Of a DNA stretch of 64,000 nucleotides, positions 34,220-41,495 are shown in pieces. The stretch comes from Nonomuraea aurantiaca. GTDB taxonomy: Bacteria; Actinomycetota; Actinomycetes; Streptosporangiales; Streptosporangiaceae. The stretch spans positions 54,634 to 118,633 of the forward strand of contig NZ_JAIWNB010000031.1 in assembly GCF_020215705.1 (NCBI RefSeq), read 5' to 3'. Below the pieces are notes generated by a model. That model searched no databases. It was not told the DNA's origin and saw nothing but the letters and a program-made list of their open reading frames with translations. Position 1 is the stretch's first letter. Each line of letters begins with the position of its first letter. The position numbers and the translations under genes were made by a program.

Positions 34220-34760
34220 CGTCCCACGAATTTTGTCACCCTGGGCAAGCTCGGCCTGGCCATGTCGAGCCTGACCGGCCTGGTGGACCGCAGCGAGCGT
34301 AATGGCCTGGCGCTCGCCAAGGCGCTGGACTCGGAGGCCGACGTCGTCCTCATCGACCCTCGGGACGCGTTCATCAACTCGGCCGGCTCGCTGCGGGCGC
34401 TGACCCAGCCCGACTGGGCGGGCAACATGTTCTTCCCCTATGACCAGTGGCTCAGGCGCGGCACGGTGGTGCGGGAGCGCGCGGTCTCGGTGGACCCCGG
34501 CGGTGTCACCCTGGCCGCCGGCCGGCGGGTCGAGGCCGGCTACCTGGTCCTGGCCACCGGCTCCAGCTACGCCTACCCCGCCAAGCCCACCTCTGACTCC
34601 ACAGAAGAGGTCCTGGACGACCTGCTCCGGACCCACAAGGAGCTGGCGGGTGCCGAGCGAGTGCTGATCCTCGGCGCCGGGCCGGTCGGCTTGGAACTGG
34701 CCGGGGAGATCAAGGAGTCGGGCCCCACAAGCACGTGACCATCGTCGACCCGGCCAAGCA
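34220..34760 (+). pseudogene. chimeric remnant: MarR HTH fragment fused to an FAD/NADH oxidoreductase fragment
   Basis: The first ~35 residues (TLGKLGLAMSSLTGLVDRSERNGL) match the recognition helix and start of the wing of a MarR regulator. At about 34310 the frame passes into LALAKALDSEADVVLIDPRDAF, which is the sequence just after the N-terminal GxGxxG of an AMID/NDH-2-like FAD oxidoreductase, followed by YLVLATGSSYAYP and a second dinucleotide motif LILGAGPVGLELAGE. A base is missing near 34720; the continuing frame would read PHKHVTIVDPA, and the gene is then cut off at about 34760 by a histidine-kinase fragment. Neither gene is functional. Shared GGCCTGG-like bases at the first junction suggest micro-homology. 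Confidence 0.75.
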
Positions 34761-34783
34761 TCAACTTCTTCGACACCGCCGAC

Positions 34784-35938
34784 GTGGTGGACACCGGCGG
34801 GAACGTCGTCGTACTCCGGAGCCGGGACGCCTTCGTCCGCGTGCTGGACGCCGCGACGATCGCCCGGCTGCGCGGCGCCCCAGGGAAGATCATGCGGCTG
34901 GAAGCCGCGGGAACTCCCTACCGCGCCCGCTACCACCGCCTGAACGCCACGGTCGACACCGAGGGCGCACTTCCGGTCGAAGGTGTCATCGTCGCCCTCC
35001 CCCTGCACAACGATGAGGACGCCCTTGACCGGCTGGCCCGCAGCGAGGCGATCGTGACCTCGGTCGCCCTGCTCGCCCTGGTCGGCCTGGCCCTCGCCGT
35101 GCTCCATGTGGGGCTCAGGCCGCTGGAGACCATGGCCGCCACCGCGACCGCCATCGCCCAGGGCGACCGGACCCGGCGGATCCCCGCCGGTGTCCCGCAC
35201 ACCGAGACCGGCCGGCTCGCGACCGCGCTGAACCGCGCGTTCGACGAGCAGCATCAGGCCGAGGAGCGGCTGCGCCGTTTCGTCGCGGACGTCTCCCACG
35301 AATTGCGTACGCCCCTGACGACCATCAACGGCTGGGCCGAGCTGTACTTCCACAACGATCTGCCCGAGCCGACCGTGACGACCGCGATGAGCCGCATCGC
35401 CGAGGAAGCCGCGGGCATGCGCAACCTGGTGGAGGAGCTGCTCCTCCTGGCCCGCCTCGACCGGCAACGGCCTCTGGAGACGGCGCCCCTCCGCCTGGTG
35501 GAACTGGTCGAGGCCATCGTCGACGACGCCCGGCTGATCGACCCTGACCGCCCCATCACCCTGTCGGCGCCGTCCGGCGATCCGCTGGTCATCACCGGCG
35601 ACGCCGAGCGGTTGCGCCGGCTCGTCCGCAACCTGCTCGGCAACGCGCTCCAGCACACCCCGCCCGGCACCGCGGTCCGCGTCACGCTGTTCGCGCCGGC
35701 CAAGGACGGTGTGGTGTCCCTCGTGGTGGCCGTCGAGGGCGCGGGCATCGACCCCGGCCTGCGCCCTCACCTCTTCGAGCGGTTCTCTCAGGGCGATCCG
35801 GTACGCCGCCAGGGCAGCGGGCTCGGCCTCTCCATCGCCCGCGCGATCGCCGAGGCACACCAGGGGACCATCGAACTACGCAGCCCCGCCCAGGGCACGG
35901 GCAGCGAGTTCGTCGTCACCCTCCCCTCCATGGGGTGA
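34784..35938 (+). CDS. sensor histidine kinase, N-terminally truncated
   Basis: The 384-aa frame from GTG at 34784 contains the end of a sensor domain, one TM helix (VTSVALLALVGLALAVL), HAMP, HisKA with ADVSHELRTPLTTINGWAE (phospho-His) and HATPase_c with NLLGNALQHTPPG and GSGLGLSIARAI. The expected first TM helix and N-terminal sensor part are missing; the upstream sequence belongs to an oxidoreductase fragment. The ATP-lid G1 box reads VAVEGAGIDP instead of the usual xDxGxG, so the nucleotide-contacting Asp is absent. No response regulator is adjacent. Likely inactive or misregulated. Confidence 0.75.
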   Translation: MVDTGGNVVVLRSRDAFVRVLDAATIARLRGAPGKIMRLEAAGTPYRARYHRLNATVDTEGALPVEGVIVALPLHNDEDALDRLARSEAIVTSVALLALVGLALAVLHVGLRPLETMAATATAIAQGDRTRRIPAGVPHTETGRLATALNRAFDEQHQAEERLRRFVADVSHELRTPLTTINGWAELYFHNDLPEPTVTTAMSRIAEEAAGMRNLVEELLLLARLDRQRPLETAPLRLVELVEAIVDDARLIDPDRPITLSAPSGDPLVITGDAERLRRLVRNLLGNALQHTPPGTAVRVTLFAPAKDGVVSLVVAVEGAGIDPGLRPHLFERFSQGDPVRRQGSGLGLSIARAIAEAHQGTIELRSPAQGTGSEFVVTLPSMG

Positions 35939-35967
35939 GGTGGTCGCGAAGCCGGGCGAGGAGGTGC

Positions 35968-36651
35968 CTACGTCTCTGACGTCGTCGGCTTCGGCGCCCG
36001 CGCCTGCCGCTCGTACGCGACGACCCGAGCGCCCAGCATGCGCAATCGGAGGATGTTGACCAGCGTGACGGCGACCAGGCAGCCGGCCACGAGTCCGACC
36101 GTGCCGTAACCGGGGCGGTCATGAGTCAGCGAACCCACGGTGGCGAGCCCGCCGATGACGACGACGATCCAGCCGAGCCGCAGCCCGGCTGCGATGCCCT
36201 CGGTGTCTCCGTGCCGCACCAGTCGCCCGCACCGGAGGAACTGGCTGCCGAGCAGCGCGGGGATCCCGGCGATGACGCAGCCGATGACCATCACGGTGAC
36301 GATCGATCCGGCGCTGCTGCCGTTGTCGTGCTGGATCCGATAGGCGAAGACGAGAATCGCGAGAGCCGCGAGGAACCACAGCACGCTGTAGGCCATGACG
36401 AGCACGGCGACGCTGCGGAAATTGCGGCGTATCGCCGGATCCGCCATCGCCGGTGAGCGCCGGAAATCCGTCGTCGTCCAGTTCGCCATCACATGACGGA
36501 CCAGCAGGCCCGTCGGCACGCCGGCGAGAACGAGTCCCACGACGAACAGCGGAAGTCCCGCCCGTACGTCACCGTCCACGAGCTTGCCCAGCCCGATCGC
36601 GAGCGTCAGCACGCCGGCGGCGACGAGGAAGCGCAGAAGCCGGAAAGTCAC
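35968..36651 (-). CDS. integral membrane protein of unknown function
   Basis: Starting from the GTG at 36651 (GTGGGGGG upstream), the 227-aa protein has about six hydrophobic helices: LLRFLVAAGVLTLAIGLG, LPLFVVGLVLAGVPTGLLV, VLVMAYSVLWFLAALAILVF, IVTVMVIGCVIAGIPALLG, WIVVVIGGLATVGSL and GLVAGCLVAVTLVNILRL. It ends in a basic cytoplasmic tail. The family is not recognised. It lies just downstream of a serine hydrolase on the same strand with a 70-bp gap. Confidence 0.75.
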   Translation of the reverse strand: MTFRLLRFLVAAGVLTLAIGLGKLVDGDVRAGLPLFVVGLVLAGVPTGLLVRHVMANWTTTDFRRSPAMADPAIRRNFRSVAVLVMAYSVLWFLAALAILVFAYRIQHDNGSSAGSIVTVMVIGCVIAGIPALLGSQFLRCGRLVRHGDTEGIAAGLRLGWIVVVIGGLATVGSLTHDRPGYGTVGLVAGCLVAVTLVNILRLRMLGARVVAYERQARAPKPTTSET

Positions 36652-36721
36652 GCGGCCCCCCACTCGTACTCGAAAGCCTTGACCGGCTGTCGGCTTCGCA
36701 CCAAGCCCATTCGCGTCATCC

Positions 36722-37780
36722 TCATCGGCGGGTCCTGGCCACCTCGGCCGCCACGGAGCGGAACGCGACGACGGCCTCTTCCTGGTCAGGAGCGCCGCCG
36801 GCGATGGACGACTTGACGATGACGACGCCCTGCTCGGGTGAGACATAGATGTACTGGCCGCCGAGCCCGACCGCCATGAAATCCGTCCCCTGGCCGCCGA
36901 GCCACCAGTGCAGGCCATAGTTCGGGTTCACCGAGGACGGTGTGGTGGACGCCTTGACCCAGGAGGCCGGGACGACCTGATGGCCCTTCGCCTTGCCGCC
37001 GTGCAGGTAGAGCAGGCCGAAGCGGGCGAAGTCGCGGTCGGTGGCGTAGTAGCAGCAGTAGCCCAGGCTGTCGCCGTGCGAGTCGTTGCCGACGGTCGCC
37101 GTGGACTCCATGCCGGCGGGCTGCCAGATCTTGCGCTCGACGTAGTCGTGGTACGGCATTCCGGTGGTCTTGGTGACCAGCCGGGCCAGGACGAAGGAGT
37201 TCATGCTGGTGTACTCGAACCGGCTGCCCGGCTCCCAGCCGCGCTTCTGGAGGGCGGCCATCTTGCTGATCGAGTAGCCCTTGTTGGCCGCGGCCATCAG
37301 GCGTGGCGCGTCGGTGGCCTCGTCCCAGTCGATGCCGGACGACATGTGCAGCAGCTCGCGAATGGACACCCCGGCGTAGCCGGAGTCCTTCAGCTCGGGC
37401 AGATATTTGTCCACGGAGTCGTCGATCGATCGGATGTGCTTGTCTTTGAGCGCGATGCCGACGGCGGTCGCGGTGAACGACTTGGCCATCGACCAGGACT
37501 GGAAGCGGGTGTCACGGCTCGCGCCGGTGTAGCGCTCCGCGACGATGTTCTGGCCGTCCAGGACGAGGAAGCCGTTGGTCTTCGTACGGGTGAGGAAGTC
37601 GTCCAAGGTGTGCTCTTGGCCCTGGTAGGTGTAGGTCACCGAGAGTTCTCTGAGGGCGGTCCGCAGCTTGACCGGGTGTGTCGATGGCTGCATGACGTCA
37701 GCGGTCTCGGCTAAGGCCGCTGCCGGCATGGACAGCGTGACCGCAACCGCGACCGCGACCACGTAATGGGTGATGCGCAT
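36722..37780 (-). CDS. secreted serine hydrolase, beta-lactamase/class C penicillin-binding fold
   Basis: The 352-aa protein has a signal peptide (MRITHYVVAVAVAVTLSMPAAALA). The SxxK nucleophile motif is WSMAKSFTA (about 96-104), and the Y-x-S/N position is EYTSMNSFVLA. A C-terminal VGLGGQYIYV fills the KTG-like strand. These match exported esterase/beta-lactamase-class-C relatives. A TCTGGCA heptamer pair with 11-bp period lies 47-64 bp upstream of the start, a possible SARP binding site. Confidence 0.88.
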   Translation of the reverse strand: MRITHYVVAVAVAVTLSMPAAALAETADVMQPSTHPVKLRTALRELSVTYTYQGQEHTLDDFLTRTKTNGFLVLDGQNIVAERYTGASRDTRFQSWSMAKSFTATAVGIALKDKHIRSIDDSVDKYLPELKDSGYAGVSIRELLHMSSGIDWDEATDAPRLMAAANKGYSISKMAALQKRGWEPGSRFEYTSMNSFVLARLVTKTTGMPYHDYVERKIWQPAGMESTATVGNDSHGDSLGYCCYYATDRDFARFGLLYLHGGKAKGHQVVPASWVKASTTPSSVNPNYGLHWWLGGQGTDFMAVGLGGQYIYVSPEQGVVIVKSSIAGGAPDQEEAVVAFRSVAAEVARTRR

Positions 37781-37826
37781 GTCATCTCCTCCGAAGGGTT
37801 AGTTCGGACGGATGGTGACGTGCTTT

Positions 37827-37844
37827 TCTGGCATTTCTCTGGCA
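37827..37844 (-). promoter_or_regulatory. SARP-box-like heptamer direct repeat before the serine hydrolase
   Basis: TCTGGCA is repeated exactly with a 4-bp spacer (11-bp period); on the hydrolase strand it reads TGCCAGA-N4-TGCCAGA and ends 47 bp upstream of the ATG. Heptamers spaced by 4 bp on one DNA face are the established geometry of SARP/AfsR sites. A near-copy occurs at 43691-43708. Confidence 0.6.
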
Positions 37845-37853
37845 AGGGCCGGG

Positions 37854-39257
37854 CTATTCCAACCAGGACCGTCCGGATCGCGGGGATTCCTGCTCAGTTA
37901 CGGGCAGGCGTACTTCGGCTCGCGTACCTGGACCGTCAAGGGAGGCGCCCAGCCAGGCGGTGCCCCCGTGCAGGGCCGTCTGCTGCCGGACCAACGTGAG
38001 ACCGAGCCCCGAACCCGGACTGCCCGGACGACGGTGGAAACGGGCGAACACCGCCTCGCGGCACTCGGGCGCTATCCCCGGACCCGTGTCCTGAACGGCA
38101 AGGACGATCTCATCCCCACGCTCCAGGGTCACCGTGATCGCGGTGCGGCCGGACGCGTCCGTACCGTGCACGGCGGCATTGTCGAGGAGGTTGTCGGCGA
38201 CCAGCCGCAAGCCCTCCGCCCAGCCGCGCACCCGGACGGCGTCCGGCAGGCGAGCGGTGATCGTGGCGTGCGGGTGGCGGCGCCGGGCGTCCTCGATCGC
38301 GTCGCTGACGATGCCGGTCAGGTCGGTCTCGGCGAAGGCGGAGGCGTCGAGCAGCTCGCCGCGCGCGAGCTGGCGCAGCATCGTGATGAGCCGCTGGAGG
38401 CGGCCGTGTTCGGCGGCCAGGTCGGCGACGGTCTCGGCGCGATCGGCCGGATCCAGCTCGGGGTGGTCCAGCAGGGTGAGGTTGGTGCCCATGCTGGTGA
38501 GCGGGGTGCGCAGCTCGTGCGCGGCGGTGGCCGCGAACGCGCGCGCGGTCTCCAGAGCCTCGCCGGTACGGGCCACGGCCGCGTCGCGCCGGTCGAGGAG
38601 GTCGTTCAGGAGGCGGGCCAGCTCGTCGATCTCCGTGACGCCGGCCGTGGTCGCCAACCGCGTCCCGGTAGAGGAGGGCGCGTCGATCGCCCGTGCCTGC
38701 CCGCCCAGCCTCGACAGCGGCCGTACCGCGAACCTGCCGAGTACGAGCCCCGCGACCACGCCCACGCCGACCGCGACCAACGTGACCGAGCCCAGCCGGT
38801 CGCGCAGGACGGCGATCTGGCCGGCGAGACGCTCCTCCGGCTCGAACAGGATCAGCCGCGCCCTCCCCCGCCGCCCCAGCTCGGTGGCTGCGAAGCGCCA
38901 CTGCCGATCCCCCTCGGCGTAGTCGCCGGGGCCGGCACCGGCCGGGAGCGTGCCGGGCACGTCCCCGATGACCAGCAGTTTCTCGTCACCCGCCACCACG
39001 CACGCCCCGCCGGGGCCGGTGGCCGCGGCCAGCAGTTGCTGCTCCATGAATGCGGGCGGCACGGCACGCAGCGCACCGGTCCGCCACGCGTACGCCGTCG
39101 CGATCGGGTCCAGCGCCCGCAACCGCGCCGCGAGCTGATCATCCCGCTGGGCACGCAAGTCCTGCGAGAGCAGCATCAGCACGACCAGCCCGGCCAGCGC
39201 CACCAGCAGCGGGACGGCGACGGCCAGACAGAGCGCGAAACGCGTGGACAGCTTCAT
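37854..39257 (-). CDS. OmpR-type sensor histidine kinase
   Basis: The 467-aa kinase from the ATG at 39257 has an N-terminal TM helix (LCLAVAVPLLVALAGLVVLML), an extracytoplasmic sensor of about 120 aa, and a second helix (LVAVGVGVVAGLVLGRFAV). HAMP is next, then HisKA with AATAAHELRTPLTSMGTNL and HATPase with NLLDNAAVHGTD, QDTGPGIAPE and GSGLGLTLVRQQ. All boxes are intact. It lies 50 bp downstream of its response regulator on the same strand. Confidence 0.92.
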   Translation of the reverse strand: MKLSTRFALCLAVAVPLLVALAGLVVLMLLSQDLRAQRDDQLAARLRALDPIATAYAWRTGALRAVPPAFMEQQLLAAATGPGGACVVAGDEKLLVIGDVPGTLPAGAGPGDYAEGDRQWRFAATELGRRGRARLILFEPEERLAGQIAVLRDRLGSVTLVAVGVGVVAGLVLGRFAVRPLSRLGGQARAIDAPSSTGTRLATTAGVTEIDELARLLNDLLDRRDAAVARTGEALETARAFAATAAHELRTPLTSMGTNLTLLDHPELDPADRAETVADLAAEHGRLQRLITMLRQLARGELLDASAFAETDLTGIVSDAIEDARRRHPHATITARLPDAVRVRGWAEGLRLVADNLLDNAAVHGTDASGRTAITVTLERGDEIVLAVQDTGPGIAPECREAVFARFHRRPGSPGSGLGLTLVRQQTALHGGTAWLGASLDGPGTRAEVRLPVTEQESPRSGRSWLE

Positions 39258-39307
39258 GGCTCTCTCTCGCGGTTTCATGGCTCGCGCGGTCTCATGGCTT
39301 CATGGCT
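39258..39307 (-). repeat. short imperfect repeats of GCCATGA between response regulator and kinase
   Basis: The 50-bp gap consists of repeated (G)AGCCATGA(A) units, four containing ATG, plus related GACCGCG blocks. The kinase start codon is in the last unit. Slippage here would duplicate or remove candidate start codons. Confidence 0.65.
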
Positions 39308-39988
39308 TTATGGCTCGCGCAGCACGAAGCCGACGCCGCGTACGGTGTGCAGCATGCGCGGCTCGCCGCCCGCCTCCAGCTTGCGCCGCAGGTAGCCGAC
39401 GAACGTGTCCACCGCGTTGTCGCTGACCTCGAAGTCGTAGCCCCAGACCCGCTCCAGCAGCACGGCTCGGGACAGTACGATCCCGGCGTTCCGGGCCAGC
39501 ACCTCCAGCAGATCGAACTCCCGCCGCGTCATCTCCACCGGGCGGCCACGCGACGTGACCCCACGGGCCTCCGGCTCGATGACCAGCGGCCCGATGCGTA
39601 CCGCCGTGCCCGTGGCGGCGCGCCCGGCACGGCGGAGCAGGGCGCGCAGGCGCAAGACCAGCTCACCGAGGTCGAACGGCTTGATCACGTAGTCGTCGGC
39701 ACCCGCCGCCAGCCCCGCCCTGCGGTCGGCCACCTCGTCCATCGCCGACAACATCAGCACCGGCACCTGCGACCCGGCCTCCCGTAATCGGCCACACACC
39801 TCGATGCCCGACATTTCCGGCATGGACACGTCAAGGACGATGGCATCGGGCTGCCCGGCCATCTGCTCCAACGCCTGCCGCCCCGACTCGGCGGTGTCCA
39901 CGACGAAGCCTTCCAGCCGCAACCCGCGCCGCAGCGAACGCAGGATGGCCTGATCGTCGTCCACAGCCAGGATCCGGTACGCGGTCAC
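39308..39988 (-). CDS. OmpR/PhoB-family response regulator
   Basis: The 226-aa protein has a receiver with acidic pocket AVDDDQ, phosphoacceptor in VLDVSMPEMSG (Asp about 53), the S/T in LSAMD and K in IKPFD, then a winged helix with EMTRREFDLLEVLARN and YLRRKLEAGGEPRMLHTVRGVGF. It pairs with the downstream kinase; together they sense an unknown extracytoplasmic signal. Confidence 0.94.
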   Translation of the reverse strand: MTAYRILAVDDDQAILRSLRRGLRLEGFVVDTAESGRQALEQMAGQPDAIVLDVSMPEMSGIEVCGRLREAGSQVPVLMLSAMDEVADRRAGLAAGADDYVIKPFDLGELVLRLRALLRRAGRAATGTAVRIGPLVIEPEARGVTSRGRPVEMTRREFDLLEVLARNAGIVLSRAVLLERVWGYDFEVSDNAVDTFVGYLRRKLEAGGEPRMLHTVRGVGFVLREP

Positions 39989-40041
39989 CGCCGCAGACTA
40001 CCGATGTTGCCCCGCCGGGTCGTCCCGGCGGGGTGAGGGGG

Positions 40042-41328
40042 TTAGAAGTACGGGGTCCAGCCGGGGCCCATCTCGATGGCGGAGCTGAAGTTGTTGGAGC
40101 CCTTGCCGTTCCAGATGTAGAGAGTGCCGGTGCCCTCGCGGACGGAAGCGATGTCGGTGTTGCCGTCCTTGTTGACGTCGCCCAGCGTCATCAGGGTGCT
40201 GTCGAAGGGCTCCCAGCCAGGACCGATCTCAATGGCAGAGCTGAAGTTGTTGGAGCCCTTGCCGTTCCAGATCGTCAGCTTGCTGCCATCCCGGACCGCC
40301 GCCAGGTCGCCGATGCCGTCGCCGTTGAAGTCACCGCCGATCGGCTTGCTGTAGGCCGTCCAGCCGGGACCGATCTCGACTGCCGAGCTGAAGTTGTTGC
40401 TGCCCTTGCCGTTCCAGATGTAGAGGGTGCCGGTGCCCTCGCGGACGGCGCCGATGTCGGCATGACCATCGCCATTGACGTCACCCAGCGACACCAGAGT
40501 GCTGTCGTACGGCTCCCAGCCGGGACCGATCTCGATCGCGCTGGAGAAGTGGTTGTCGCCCTTACCGTTCCAGATGGTCAGCTTGCTGCCATCCCTGACC
40601 GCGGCCAGGTCGCTGATGCCGTCGTCGTTGAAGTCACCAGCGATGGGCTTGCTGAAAGCACCCCAGCCGGGACCGATCTCGGTAGCGGAGCCGAAGTTGT
40701 TCGACCCCTTACCGCTCCAGACGGTCAACGTCCCGGTAGCGGCCGAGAAGATGTCCCCCACCCCATCGGCGTTGAAATCCCCACCGTCTTGGTTCGAAGG
40801 ACCGTCGTTGGCCTCGACCGGGGCGCTGTAGCCGACGATGTCGCTGCTCGACCGGGAGTGCGAGTTGGCCTTGGTCCGGTCGCCGCTGTTGCCCTCGATA
40901 GTGTAGATCGTGCCGCTGTCGACGCTCTTCACGATGCCGACGTGGTCGATGTCACCGTTCTGCTCCCAGTCGAAGACGACGGCGTCGCCCGGCTGCGGGG
41001 TGTAGCCGCTGCCTCTGGTGTGCCAGGTCCCGTACTTGGTCCCGTGGTCCTTGAACGAGCTGGCCCAGCCGGTGAGCACGCCACCCTCTAACTCGGGGAC
41101 GTCGGCGTGGGGCACGCCGGCCTTGCGCCAGACGTACTTGGCGAAGTCCGCGCACCAGTTGCTGTCGCGCCACTGCACGCCATCGCTGCTGGGGCAGCCG
41201 GCGGAGTCCTTCCACGTACGGAAGACACCGGTGTAGTAGTTGCACCCGCTGCCCATGGGACTCTCATGATCTCGGCTGCTGTTGTTCAGCTCGTCCTGGG
41301 CGGCGGAGACGATCGCGGATCGGCTCAC
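40042..41328 (-). CDS. CHAP amidase/peptidase domain plus FG-GAP (VCBS-like) repeats, no visible signal peptide
   Basis: The 428-aa protein has an N-terminal CHAP domain with catalytic Cys in NWCADFAKYVWRKAG (about 58-72) and His in GDIDHVGIV (about 125-133). Five repeats of about 48 aa follow, each with WNGKG and a Ca-binding loop of the type DFNxDGxxD. Repeats alternate in two subtypes, forming a ~98-aa super-repeat. CHAP proteins cut peptidoglycan stem peptides outside the cell, so an export signal is expected. Yet the frame upstream of the GTG at 41328 hits a stop within 20 codons, and a good AGGAGG near 41385 leads into a different frame. A frameshift or loss at the 5' end is suspected. 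Confidence 0.85.
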   Translation of the reverse strand: MSRSAIVSAAQDELNNSSRDHESPMGSGCNYYTGVFRTWKDSAGCPSSDGVQWRDSNWCADFAKYVWRKAGVPHADVPELEGGVLTGWASSFKDHGTKYGTWHTRGSGYTPQPGDAVVFDWEQNGDIDHVGIVKSVDSGTIYTIEGNSGDRTKANSHSRSSSDIVGYSAPVEANDGPSNQDGGDFNADGVGDIFSAATGTLTVWSGKGSNNFGSATEIGPGWGAFSKPIAGDFNDDGISDLAAVRDGSKLTIWNGKGDNHFSSAIEIGPGWEPYDSTLVSLGDVNGDGHADIGAVREGTGTLYIWNGKGSNNFSSAVEIGPGWTAYSKPIGGDFNGDGIGDLAAVRDGSKLTIWNGKGSNNFSSAIEIGPGWEPFDSTLMTLGDVNKDGNTDIASVREGTGTLYIWNGKGSNNFSSAIEMGPGWTPYF

Positions 41329-41495
41329 CGCCTCCGCCGAACGCGTTGACAGTTTCGGCGGACGATCCGATCAATGAATCTCCTCCTGCCGCCGGCGGCG
41401 CAGCCACACTAGGCGAACGGCATTTCATCTCGTTATCGCGGCGAAACTCAGGGAAATTTCCGGCGATAATCGGAAGAACAAATGGCGTTGGGCGC

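Noticed and set aside
32092..34428. 778-aa minus-strand ORF
   Set aside because: Arg/Gly/Pro-rich shadow of benE and the XRE-cupin region.
34100..35860. 586-aa minus-strand ORF
   Set aside because: Antisense of the histidine kinase and oxidoreductase fragments; no domain.
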